From Rapana venosa (lineage: Eukaryota > Mollusca > Gastropoda > Neogastropoda > Muricidae), in contig CM054154.1 of NCBI GenBank assembly GCA_028751875.1, positions 57,202,788-57,266,787 on the forward strand: DNA of 64,000 bases, in the 5' to 3' direction. The notes under the pieces are model-generated. The model ran no database searches and was not told the origin of the DNA. It saw only the letters and a list, made by a program, of their open reading frames with translations. Shown here in pieces: positions 13,206-22,898 of the stretch. Position numbers and translations under genes: made by a program. Numbering within the stretch: position 1 is the stretch's first letter; each line of letters starts with the position of its first letter.

Positions 13206-13539
13206 AGGAAAATAGTGCAATGCATGGACTTCTGTATAGGTTTGTGAGTGTGGTGGGTTCAGTGTTCTGGGAACAACAAAACTCAAGAAAAAAAAAGGTA
13301 AGGGAAAAATATACATATATTAATACTGGGTACTAATAGTGGGGGTTCTTTTCTGCTACCTGAGGGATAAAGGTGAGGCGGCATTGGAAGCCAGGGCTGG
13401 AGCAGACATCAGCAGTGAAGGACTTCCTTCAAGGAAATGTCGTCAGTGATTTTTAAAAAATTGTGTGTAGCAAAATTACAGCCAAGTCTGTGTTGTTGTT
13501 TTTTGGTCTGTATATAGTGCCAGAATGGACAAGGAAAGA
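13206..13539. other. Spacer, nothing recognised
   Basis: This is mixed sequence between the LTR-like remnant and LINE copy A. It could contain Gypsy leader sequence if the remnant is a 5' LTR, but I see no primer-binding site or gag motif. Confidence 0.4.
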
Positions 13540-14454
13540 CATATGTGTTTAGTGGAGGTTTATCTGCCTTTGCGCCTGTCGGCAGCACTGTGTGGGGCTC
13601 TGTGTTTGAGTGCTGGATGTGTGTGTTTTTCTGCTTCCTTTCCAGAAATTTTTACATCTTCTTGTTTATGTTTTCACCCTGAGTTATTTGGTCAGAACAT
13701 TTTTCCTTGTTATTATCTACTTTTTGAGATATTTCGATTTATAATTTTCATCTTTGTTTGAATTGTTCAAAATTTCGATTCGACTTATGAATTGTGTTTA
13801 CCTGACTGTGCTGGTATTTGTGACCAATTTTAATCTGACCCTGCTGCCGTTCAACAAATTGCACGTGATTCACGACTTGACACCACCCCCATCAATCAAG
13901 ACTAGTGTGTGTTGTGCTGCTACCATGGCAGTGAGAGCCGCCGACATTATAGCTATGCTCGCACCTGAATTTTGTCAAAAACAGTACACGCTTGCTCCTC
14001 AGATTAAGCAGCATATAACAAACTTAGGCATTCATCGTGGCAAAACCAGAGGGGGAACACGGGCAAGCCGACGTCATCGCCAGTGGTGGGCTTCACTCTT
14101 GGTGTCTCCCCCCTCACCTCTGACGTTACTTCTGTTACCCCTGACAACGCTTCTTCCCCTTGCTGCCGTCCTCCCGCCCCTTCAGCTGTTCACTGTTCTG
14201 TTGTTTGTAACTCTGATAATGTTTTTTGTTATGATGTTGATGATGTATATCATGATGTGTTTCAAACACCGAATCCCCTGATTAGCACAGTTCTTTCACC
14301 ATCTTCTACTCCTGGTTCACCATCCAAACTCTTGTCTGTTCTTCCGCTAGCCGCATCTCCACCATCGCCTTAGTCCTCTTACTCTGATGCTTGTCCAAAC
14401 TCACCACTTTCATCTTCAACCTCTCCACCTCCTTCATATCTCCTTCAAGTTTGT

Positions 14455-15579
14455 TTGTTCAATGTGCAGTCTGTCTGTCCAAATGGAAAAGCCGACTACA
14501 TTTCTGATTTTATCTCTGAAAAAAGCATTGACTTAACCTTCCTCACCGAAACTTGGCTTAAACCACATGGCCATGAACCAAAAATAAAACAGCTGACTCC
14601 TCCTGGATATAAAACTATTTCTTTCCCCCGACTCTCTCGAGGAGGTGGGATTGCCATCATTCTCAAAGACACATTGGAACCGTCTCTTTCTTTCAGTCAC
14701 AACCTTCAATTCTCACATGAATCTTTTGAAGTTTGCGAAATCAATCTCAACCTACCTGGCCACTCTATTACTATCTGCTGCCTTTACCGTCCACCTCCCA
14801 GCCGTAAAAACAACCTGACATCTTCTCTTTTTCACCAAGAATTCCAGTCACTCCTCGACCACTACAGCCTCTCTCCCACTAAACTTATAATTCTTGGTGA
14901 CTTCAACTTCCATTTCGACAACCAGTCTTCTCCAGATGTCAAACGTCTTTCTTTTTCTCTGTCCAACCGTTCTCTCTCTCAACTGGTAAACGAAGCAACA
15001 CACAGATCTGGTCATATTTTAGACTGGCTGATTACTAATGCTTCATTCAATCTTGTCACATCTATTTCTGTCACTGACGAACTGCATTCTGATCATTCCG
15101 CCATTCTTTTCCATCTTAACATCACAAAACCAGTCAGAAAGAAGAAATATGTTACTCGTCGCCATCTTAAGGCCTTAGACATTCATACCTTCTCTTCACA
15201 AGCTTCCGAACTTTTTTCACAAACCTCTGACCACACTGACCTCTCTGATCACTATAACACTATTCTCCGCCAACTGCTTGATGAGCATGCACCTCCTACT
15301 GACCATCTCCTCCCTGACAGACCCTGTGCGCCATGGTATACCCAAGACATCTTGATAGCGAAGTGCAAACGCTGGCAACTAGAACGGCAGTGGCGGAAGT
15401 CAAAAACCGAAATCAACAAACAGCTTTTCCGAAAACAAATAAACAAAGTCAAACTCTTAATCCATTCAGCAAAGACAGACTACTACTCTTCCCAAGTTCT
15501 TTGTGCTACATCCATAAAATCTCTTTTTTTTCCTCACCTCAAATCTCCTTGGATCTGCAAAAACAACTCTTCTACCTAA
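14455..15579 (+). pseudogene. LINE ORF2, apurinic/apyrimidinic endonuclease domain (copy A)
   Basis: The 374-residue open segment is the APE-type endonuclease that nicks the target DNA for target-primed reverse transcription. Visible motifs are NVQS at residues 3-6, the catalytic-glutamate block LTETWL at 30-35, GGGIAI at 63-68, YRPPP at 111-115, the catalytic block GDFNFHFDN at 148-156 and the terminal SDHSAIL at about 213-219. These are all in the usual order for the CR1/L2 group, and the expected acidic residues and the SDH are present, so the domain itself looks intact. The start at 14455 is not a true start: the same frame extends upstream of a TAG at 14371. After residue 340 the frame is lost near 15560. 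The basic segment around residues 280-340 leads into RT. Confidence 0.85.
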
Positions 15580-15748
15580 CACCCACAGCCTGTCTGAACT
15601 TCCATCCATATTTTCTGCCTTCTTTACAGACAAAGTTCGAAACATACGCTCCAGACTGGATCAGACTCAATTCCAGCCTGCGCCTCCTGATCCCCAGTTC
15701 ACTGGCACTCCTCTCTTTTCCTTCCATCCTACAAGTGAAAAAGAAATC

Positions 15749-16912
15749 ATGACAATTCTGAAGGAAATGACTATAAAATCATGCGACCTTGATCCCATAC
15801 CTGCTCCTGTTTTCTCACAATGCCTTCCACAACTTGTACCTATTATCACTAAAATAGTAAACTCACATCTTGTGTCAGGAAATTTTCCATCAGCTCTTAA
15901 AACAGCAATAGTCACACCTCTACTGAAAAAGCACGACCTCGATCCACATTGTAATAACCAATCAAATGAAAGAGGCTTGAGACTCCTGGAGTTTGCCAGT
16001 AACAACCACCTCCAGCTAGTGAATACACTTGGCCCACACAAGAAATCCAGAAAATGGACATGGCATAGCCCAAATGGAGAACACCACAAACAAATAGATT
16101 ACATCATGGTGAAAAGACGGTTTCAGTCTAGCGTTAACGACCTCGATCCCAACATTCTGAAGAATTATAGGCCTGTCTCAAACCTACCCTTTGTCTCTAA
16201 AGTACTAGAAAATGTCGTTCTCAAACAGCTCAACAGTCACTTTCATTCCAATGATCTCCTTCCCACTTTTCAATCTGCCTATCGCCCCAATCACAGCACA
16301 GAAACCACCCTAGTCCACACTTTAGGTAAACTTCTACTTGCTTCTGATGCAGGAAAAATCTCGCTCCACACTCTTCTTGACTTATCTGCAGCCTTTGACA
16401 CTATAAATCACTCAATTCTTCTTTCTCGCCTCCAAAATACATTTGGTATTAGCGGCACAGCCCTCTCCTGGTTTACTTCATACCTCACAGACAGATTCCA
16501 GAAAGTTATTGTAAACAAAATTCAATCAAAACCTGTCAAAATGAAATGTGGAGTCCCGCAGGGATCCGTCCTGGGCCCTGTTCTCTTTACTCTCTACACT
16601 GCTCCACTCTCACATATAATAAACAACCACCATATTGATCATCATTTCTATGCCGATGATACTCAGCTTCAGTGCAGCGATACTGTTGAAAACTTGCCTT
16701 CCCTCCTGACAAATATGTCCTACTGCCTTCAAGACATTCAAAACTGGATGACTCAGAACAAGTTACAACTTAATGCCGATAAAACCGAAGCCATGCTCAT
16801 AGGGACCCAACATAAACTTTCCTTTTCAGATCGCCGAAAAAGGGGAAGTCAGCAGGGGCTGACAACATTCCAGCTGAGTTGGTTCAAGCTGGAGGGGAAG
16901 CTTCGCAGATGA
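15749..16912 (+). pseudogene. LINE reverse transcriptase (copy A) with an in-frame foreign insert
   Basis: The 387-residue frame contains the RT palm: DLSAAFD at residues 211-217 (motif A aspartates), GVPQGSVLGP at 258-267, and the catalytic FYADDTQL at 300-307. The frame opens before 15749; the true upstream coding text begins near 15578. Residues 67-130 do not belong to this family. They are an endonuclease segment of the RTE element also seen at 39240-42430, entered and left at the repeated tetrapeptide DLDP. From about residue 360 the frame reads into a second RTE fragment and ends. The RT core looks chemically complete, but the insert sits between conserved blocks upstream of motif A, and the C-terminal domain is missing. 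Confidence 0.85.
15946..16136 (+). mobile_element. 191 bp RTE endonuclease fragment inside LINE copy A
   Basis: This segment matches, on the opposite strand, about 41475-41665 inside the RTE element at 39240-42430. It encodes the NERGLRLLEF, TWHSPNGEHH and QIDYIM blocks of an RTE endonuclease. The direct repeat ACGACCTCGATCC flanks it at 15933-15945 and 16137-16149. Removing one repeat plus the insert (204 bp, 68 codons) restores the alignment of copy A to its own family. It has neither end of the RTE element, so it is not an ordinary RTE insertion. Confidence 0.85.
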
Positions 16913-17705
16913 CATTGATGGAATAGCAGGATCAGAAAAAGAGCTTGCCAGCCTAACAGAACACTTGAATAAGGCCTCCAAAACATACGGCATGGAAATC
17001 AGTGCAGAGAAGACCAAACTGATGACTAATAACACCAACGGCATTAGCACTGATATCAGGGTTAATGACCAGAAGCTGGAAACAGTTCAAAGCTTCAAGT
17101 ACCTGGGAGCCATTGAATCAGACCAGTGATCCAAGCCAGAAGTAGTATGCAGGACTGCACAGACAATAACAGCTTTGTCAAAACTAAAACACATCTGGAG
17201 AGATAAAAATATCTCACTTATCTCCAAGATCAGACTAGTGCGCTCCCTTGTCATATCCATATTTCTGTATGCCTGTGAATCATGGACCCTGACTGCAGAT
17301 TTGGAGAGAAGAGTACAGGCGGTGAGATGAGATGCTTTCGGAGACTCCTTGGCATCTCCTACAAAGACCACATAAGCAACGAAAGCGTGCATAACAGAAT
17401 CCAGCAAACCATTGGACCCTATGAGAACTTCTAACGATCATAAAAAAGGGGTAAACTTAAATGGTAGGGGCATGTCAAAAAATCCAAAGGACTTGCAAAG
17501 ACAGTTTTACAAGGCACTGTCCAAGGGGAAGAAGAAGAGGCAGACCAAGGAAGAGCTGGGAGGATAACATCAGCGAATGGACAGGCCTAGAACTCAAGAA
17601 AACCCTGAAAAAGGCAGAACAGAGAGAGAAATGGAGGGAACTGGTTGTTGAGTCTTTGAGGGTGCCCCCACGGTCGTCAGACTACGGGACAGATAGATAG
17701 ATAGA
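16827..17705 (+). mobile_element. RTE-type LINE fragment with an internal deletion
   Basis: The fragment starts with the linker text just before RT (AGADNIPAEL region, about 16850-16890), then jumps directly to the FADDIDGIAGS block (from about 16905). Roughly 620 bases of RT present in the 39240-42430 copy are missing. Downstream come the MEISAEKTKLM block (about 16990-17025), the ACESWTLTADLE block (about 17270-17305) and a frame at 17461-17700 with GRRRGRPRKSWEDNISEW and a terminal YGTDR. The element ends in a GATA repeat at about 17690-17705. The minus-strand RTE ends in the same way. RTE-clade LINEs commonly end in short tandem repeats, which supports the assignment. It is non-functional. 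Confidence 0.85.
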
Positions 17706-19245
17706 GTCAATAATTTGACAGAGAAGGGTAACTCTGACGAAGGTACTGTTGTCCCTGATGACAGGGTGTTGGTTGCACATGTTGCTGTTGTTTCTTCTGC
17801 TCCAGAAGATCCTGAGCTTCCTGAGCTGTGTCCGTTGATGTTAGTACAAGGAGTCTTTTTCTGATGTTCATTTGATGTGGCTTAGATAAAAACGTGTTTC
17901 TGAATGGAAGCCCAGTTTTGCTGACTTCAGGACATTCTTTGTGCTGAACCTGGTTCTTAAATGTTCTATGTCTGTAAAAATAAAGTTACTTCTGATGACC
18001 GATTCGCCCAAAACAATACCCTTTACCTTTCAATCCAGACAAGTTATTATTGATGGGGTTCACGCAATGCTTGAGAGGGGGGTGATTGAGCCTTGGGATT
18101 CTTCGTATTCATCTCCCATTGTTTTGGTTTCTAAACCGGATTGTATGTACATTTTTGTCGGGATTTCAGAGCCCTCAATTAAAAATAACTATTTTTGATG
18201 CTGAGTCAATTCCTGATCCTAGGAACTTTTCACTTCTTTGTCAGATTAGCACTTTTTTACAAAGATAGACCTTAGCAAGGGCTACTGGCAGCTTTCTGTA
18301 AGGCCAGAGGATCGCCACAAGACTGTTTTCCAACTCCTATTGGTCTCTTCCAGTGGTCCGGATGCCTTTTGGGCCTTGTGTCTGCTTCTGCCGCTTTGCA
18401 AGGATGATGTCGATGTCCCTTTGGGGATTCTGCAATTAGTTTTTTGATGACATCTTGATCGCCACCTCTTCTTTGGGATAACATCTCAAGGCGTTCGCTG
18501 TGTTCTTTCTAAGCTCAAAAGTGCTGGTTTGGGCAGCTTTTTCCATCCAAGATTTTGCAGGTTTCATGAGCTAGAATTTCTTGGGCATATGATTGGTGCA
18601 GGTACCCGGAAGCCTGTCCAGCAAAGATTGACAAAACTATTTCTACTGCCACTCCTACTACAAAGAGCAAGTTTGATCACTTTTGGGGTTGATTAGTTGT
18701 TATCGGCAATATGTTTCCAATTTTCCGCTCTAACTGCTCCAATCTCTGTTTTTCTTGTAGGGAAATCGTGGGAAGTTTGTCTGGACTCAGGGGTGTGCTG
18801 ATGCTTTGCATCATGTTTTAAAAGTTTTGTCATCATCTCCAGTTCTTCTCTTGCCAGACTTATCCCTTCCATTCGTTTTAGGACTGATGCCAGTTCCAGG
18901 GGTATCGAGGGGGTCTTAATGCAGGAGAGGATGACCACTTGCACCCATTTGCTTTGTCCCGTAGGAAGCTTCTTGATCGCGAAACTTGCTATAGCACTAT
19001 TGAGAGGGAGTGCCTTCTATTGTCTGGTACTTTCAAAGCTTCAAAGGTATCTGTAGGTCAGAAATTTTGTTCTCCAAATGATCATAGACCCCTTACCCAC
19101 TTGCAATTCTGGGCGTTTCATAACTCTCGTATTGTGCGCTGGCACTATCTTACAGGCATTCTTTTTCTGCTGAACCGTTTCTGGGGTACAGAACACTTTT
19201 GCAGATTTGTTGTCAAGATCTGAGACAATCAAGTAATCTCATCTT
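17706..19245 (+). pseudogene. Ty3/Gypsy pol remnant: reverse transcriptase and RNase H
   Basis: Blocks in order and in shifting frames: an aspartate/glutamate-rich leader (17706-17860), a LERGVIEPW-like block and SSYSSPIVLVSKPD (about 18070-18145), DLSKGYWQLSV (about 18270-18305), FFDDILIAT as the YxDD box (about 18445-18470), FLGHMIGAGT (about 18578-18608), and an RNase H start FRTDASSRGIEGVLMQE (about 18877-18930). The frame ends with ADLLSRSETI and a stop near 19225. There is no integrase after RNase H, which fits a Gmr1-like element in which integrase precedes RT, as at 60891-63560. At least six frame changes make it a pseudogene. A noisier duplicate occupies 26090-27660. Confidence 0.8.
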
Positions 19246-19379
19246 GATTTCAGTATTTCCTGTTGATGGTTTATTGTATGAAATTTTTGTGGTATTTCAG
19301 TGTACCTAACATTAAGCTGTTTTCTAAGTTCATGAAAAAAAATCAGTCGTTTGGGGGTTTTTTCCCTGGAGTGGGGATC

Positions 19380-19640
19380 TGTAACAGACCTGTGCCTCTC
19401 CTTTGGTATTGTTTTGCAACTGTGGATAGGTTGGATATTTTTTCTTTGCTTTAATGATAGGTGTCAAGATAGCTGTAGTGAAGTGTTTTTATCATAGGGG
19501 TTGACATTCCATCTTCTGTCCTGGTCAGGGAAGGTTGCAGCTGTCTGAGCTGGCCTTTGGTTGCGACATCTAGTCACTTCACCTAGATGAAGTGGTATGT
19601 GGATAAAAGATTGTTTTTATTTTGTTTTAAAACAACCTCT
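19380..19640 (+). mobile_element. Candidate 3' LTR of the Gypsy remnant
   Basis: The region starts with TGTAACAG and is preceded by a purine-rich tract (GGAGTGGGGA at about 19367-19376) of the kind that primes plus-strand synthesis. It lies about 150 bases after the pol stop codon. The first 15 bases recur at 13139. The 3' boundary is uncertain, because the next recognisable sequence is a CR1 fragment at about 19650. Confidence 0.45.
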
Positions 19641-19649
19641 TTTTAACTC

Positions 19650-19790
19650 TCCCTAAACATTGCAAAACCTATCAGAAAGAAGAAGTGCATTACCCGTCGC
19701 CAACAGTGGTTAGTTTGAATCTGGGTGTTCGAAAGCACAAAGTATCTGCGGCTGAACGAAGGGAACGGGATGGAGTATACAGGTGGAGAA
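19650..19790. mobile_element. Two CR1-type LINE fragments joined head-to-head
   Basis: 19650-19700 matches, on the plus strand, the end of the endonuclease (compare 15119-15165 and 34080-34130). From about 19699 the text switches to the reverse complement of the C-terminal ORF2 tail (compare 50915-50995 and 38773-38850), ending near 19790. The two parts come from opposite ends of the same family in opposite orientation. The noisy duplicate is at about 28275-28400. Confidence 0.65.
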
Positions 19791-20480
19791 CAGCATAATA
19801 ACATTTTTCTATTTTAAGCGATGGTATTACAAAAGCCGAACCTGTTTCTTGATCATCTAGGTGTGAACCATCTGTAAATACTTTTAAATGATGAGAATAT
19901 TTATGATGAATGTGAGATCGTCCTTAAGAGATCATAATATTTTGGTTTTCACTCTTTGCCATATTAATGTATACTATGTCAAAATTTGCTTTGTTCAATT
20001 CCCATGAAGGATAAGGTGGAACTTTAGTTTGTGTGTCCATGGTATGTTGATTGATTCCAGACTTTTTAAAAAGGTCTGAAACATACGTACCAATTGGCTT
20101 TAAAGAAGATATTTGTTTTGCTCTTTTAGGAAAATAGATTTCTGATTTTATTTTTACTTCGTCTGAAGTTTTTTAAAAATTGTGGTTTTGCTTCTGAGTA
20201 CATATTTTGTACATGCTAATTGTCTGTATTCATCTAGGGGCAATTCTCCAATTTCATGATAAGTTCCAAGAGCCGGTGCATGAAAAGGTACTCCGAGGGC
20301 AAGCCTGTATGCCTTACAGTCCACACTTTGTAACTTTTTGAGTAGGTACTTGGGTGCATTCGAAAAGACCTTTTGTCCATAGGACAGTTTGAACAAATAA
20401 GCGATGTTGCTAAACATTTCAGATTTAAAGTTCTTTGTCCCCAAACTGCGTGTGTGCTTGCACGTGTGTATGTACATTTG
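19790..20480 (-). mobile_element. I/Nimb-type LINE fragment: connection region and RNase H start
   Basis: Read on the minus strand, 20477-20154 encodes a block with KLSYGQKVFSNAPKYLLKK, LQSVDCKAYRLALGVP and KYVLRS, which lies between RT and RNase H in I/Nimb-type LINEs. Further on, at about 19960-19810, a broken frame contains VFTDGSHLDDQETGSAFVIP, the start of an RNase H domain with its first catalytic aspartate. RNase H inside a LINE is typical of the I superclade. The remaining RNase H and the zinc finger are not here; a different copy at 44630-45390 carries them. Several frameshifts. Duplicate at about 28410-29150. Confidence 0.65.
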
Positions 20481-20489
20481 AACTTGTTA

Positions 20490-20585
20490 ATATTGTTAAT
20501 TTTTATTGGTTGTATTCCTAGGAATGTGTTGAATGCAAGCCCTTTGATTTGTTTTTACAAGATATAGGGCTATATAAATTCTACT

Positions 20586-20586
<1 letters not shown>
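20490..20586 (+). mobile_element. CR1-type LINE 3' terminus
   Basis: Short 3' end containing the family block TTTGATTTGTTTTTACAAGA and GCTATATAAATTC. It runs straight into the AGT microsatellite. The same terminus occurs at 22365-22420, 36520-36606, 42440-42545 (minus) and 50560-50600 (minus). Confidence 0.7.

Positions 20587-20673
<87 letters not shown>
20587..20673 (+). repeat. (AGT)29 microsatellite
   Basis: Perfect trinucleotide array of 29 units, extending the tail of the CR1-type LINE terminus. Confidence 0.95.
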
Positions 20674-20674
<1 letters not shown>

Positions 20675-20677
20675 TAT

Positions 20678-21020
20678 TTGAGCAGTGTGGAGAATAGGCA
20701 GCTCCTATTTGCGCAGAGTGGAGAATAGGCAGCTCCTATTAGTGCAATGTGTAGAATAGGCAGCTCCTATTAGTGCAGTGTGGAGAATAGGCAGCTCTTA
20801 TTAGTGCAGTGTGGAGAATAGGCAGCTCCTATTAGCGCAGTGTGGAGAATAGGCAGCTCCTATTAACGCAGTGTGGAGAATATGCACCTCCTATTAGTGC
20901 AGTGTGGAGAATAGGCAGCTCCCATTAGCGCAGTGTGAAGAATAGGCAGCTCCTATTAGCGCAGTGTGGAGAATTGACAGCTCATATTAGTGCAGCGTGG
21001 AGAATAGGCAGCTCATATTT
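20678..21020 (+). repeat. 31 bp hairpin minisatellite, about 11 copies
   Basis: The spacing between successive GAATAGGCAG blocks is 31 bases. Most units contain AATAGG-CAGCT-CCTATT, a 6 bp perfect inverted repeat with a 5-base loop. Units vary by single substitutions (for example CCCATT or CATATT). A noisy duplicate lies at about 29297-29640. Confidence 0.9.
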
Positions 21021-21039
21021 GTGGGGTCCATGTCTATAA

Positions 21040-22360
21040 TGTGGAGAAATGTAAAGTTGCTATGACCTGAATAGTTTCCATTGCACACAGCTTCCCTCAT
21101 CCCTGACTATCCTGAAGGTGGGGAGCAGAGAGGCCAGGACATTTTCCACAGAAGATCCAGTTGCCTGGCTTTGTCATGCTCACCAAAATATTGTACTACT
21201 TCGTATGCTAATGAAAAAGTAGCTGCAGAATTTTCAATGTAGCGAATGGGAACATTGTCTCTGGTGATAATGTTAGATTATGATGTACAGCCTTACATTG
21301 TTTGGAGCCGGGGGTGGCTGCGCCAATAATGCCCATACCATGGAAGGTACCATTCTATCCAGTGTCCTGATCTGATGATCTACATTGTCAGCAACAAACT
21401 GGATCCAGCTGTTGGGCTTCATGCCTACCAGGCCTATTTCCTGGTCAGCAGCAGCACAGATTTCACACAGACTGACCACCTTGTATGAAGAACAAAACCC
21501 CAAAGTTGTGTACACGTTCAACAAGATCTTTGGAGCCAGTCTGCTGGGGCATGGCAACCCCAAGAGCAATCTGAAGAGGGGGGATGAGTACTGTTGGTCG
21601 TGCTGCCGGCATCAGTGCCTGACCAAGAGAAACAATTGTCAAGTCAGGATCTGTTTTCCTTCCCAGCCAAGTTCTGAGAAACAGATCCAAAGAAGATGGT
21701 AATAATCGCAATTGTTTTATTGTGGAAAATCTCAAACTGTTTGTGATACTTGCTTCAGCAGAAGGATGCTCTGTTGTTGAGGTGTTGACATTCCTAATAT
21801 TTGATAGGAAAGTTTTGCAAATGTCTTAATCATTCTGTTTTTCTTCTTTCTCTGCATCTTTCTCTCTGTTAGATTTTACAAACTTCTCCAGAATCTTCTC
21901 TGCATTTGACCTTAATGTAATGACAATTCCTTTCCCTCTAATGCAGGCCATAACTGCTTAATCACCAAAGTGACTTTCTGTTTTCTGCCACATGTATTTC
22001 TCTGTGTAGGAAGAGTCACCGTGGAGATACTCTTTTATCTTTGTGACAAGTCCATGATTGTGACTTTTTCATTATCATTCTCTTTGAAATAAGCCATGAC
22101 ATGTCTGAAAGCTTCATCATGAGCTGTGTCTACTGGTCTGCCTGCAGTTGCTGTGGGTTGTTCCTCTGAAGAATGTCGGAATGCTAGAGGGTTAGATTTC
22201 ATAGTTTGTGAGATGGACACTGCACTGCTTTCGATACACAACATCTGCAGCATGAAGGTCATTGACAGCTTGCATTCTTCCATACACTGTTTCTGCCCAT
22301 TTGTTCTCTGGTCCACGCTTTAAACCACTTTCTTCAAGCTGCTGCCGGCAACTACATGTA
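21040..22360 (-). pseudogene. Broken copy of an uncharacterised repetitive invertebrate protein
   Basis: Read on the minus strand from about 22370, the blocks are WAETVYGRMQAVNDLHAADV (about 22300-22240), GRPVDTAHDEAFRHVMAYF (about 22142-22085), KVTIMDLSQR (about 22064-22035), a block with GKGIVITLRSN (about 21935-21905), SIGQA-like ALMPAARPTVLIPPLQIALG (about 21625-21560), FVADNVDHQIRTLD (about 21405-21365) and FHGMGIIGAATPG (about 21345-21305). From memory, this block order belongs to a family of uncharacterised proteins found many times in mollusc and cnidarian genomes. I know of no function. Frames change at least four times with stops, so it is a pseudogene. Duplicate at about 29650-30990. 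Confidence 0.55.
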
Positions 22361-22364
22361 CTGG

Positions 22365-22420
22365 ATGTAGCGCTTTGGTTTGTTGCTTTACAAGATTTAG
22401 CGCTATATAAATTCGATACA
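22365..22420 (+). mobile_element. CR1-type LINE 3' terminus
   Basis: Contains AGCGCTTTGGTTTGTTGCTT and TTAGCGCTATATAAATTC and runs into the ATT array. It is the same terminus as at 20490 and 36520. Confidence 0.7.
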
Positions 22421-22471
22421 TTATTATTATTATTATTAGTGTTATTGTTATTATTATTATTATTATTATTA

Positions 22472-22567
<96 letters not shown>
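22421..22567 (+). repeat. (ATT)n microsatellite
   Basis: About 48 units with a few GTT and ATC interruptions. It forms the tail of the CR1-type terminus before it. Confidence 0.95.
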
Positions 22568-22568
<1 letters not shown>

Positions 22569-22625
22569 AAAAGCACATAAGTGCTTATTCCATTATCCTT
22601 GATATAAAATAATATTTTAAAAAAA
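22568..22625 (+). mobile_element. 3' end of the I/Nimb-type LINE with a conserved hairpin
   Basis: The block AAGCACATAAGTGCTT (6 bp arms AAGCAC/GTGCTT around a 4-base loop), followed by ATTCCATTATCCTTGATAT and an A/T-rich tail, is the 3' end seen after the zinc-finger domain of the element at 44630-45390. Only about 50 bases are present. Confidence 0.65.
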
Positions 22626-22898
22626 GTTTGATACACAGCTGTGTTTCGTTTCTCCTCGAAATCATTAATGGACTGACCACAAAAGAGACAAAAAGAGGAA
22701 TTATTTAAACCTAGCTTGCTTGGATCGAAGAGCTGGGTTGTTTGCTTACTGAATATCTTGCTCTTCCCTCTCTCTCTACATTACCGCCCTTCAAGGGCAT
22801 GCTTTTTGGAGACCTTCTTCCCCTTTCTCAGTCTGCCTTACTTCATCTTGGCTACCAGTCAGCAGTCTTTCTCCTCATAACACACACAGACCTACCCA
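22626..22898. other. Clean spacer, nothing recognised
   Basis: No motif is recognised. It is notable that this stretch recurs without error at 31260-31560 inside an otherwise error-filled duplicate. The short open frame at 22742-22951 (69 residues) is the same as the one at 31384-31593 and resembles no known protein. Confidence 0.5.

Larger units (their letters stand above)
13540..16826 (+). mobile_element. CR1/L2-type LINE, copy A (best copy in window)
   Basis: The element runs from a 5' region shared with 24549-24725 and 33226-33400 through an ORF2 with endonuclease and reverse transcriptase. An ATG at 13926 opens a segment with an arginine-rich patch (about 14036-14090). The reading then shifts into the 14083 frame, a Ser/Pro/Thr-rich linker, which is closed by a TAG at 14371-14373. 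The same frame continues as the endonuclease (14455-15579). A frameshift near 15530-15580 leads into the RT frame (open to 16912). The 3' end, with the C-terminal tail and the (ATT)n terminus, is missing: an RTE fragment takes over at about 16827. With one stop, two frameshifts and an inserted 68-codon segment it is inactive. Confidence 0.85.

Noticed and set aside
22192..22578. Poly-asparagine and poly-leucine frames across the ATT array
   Set aside because: They are translations of a microsatellite.
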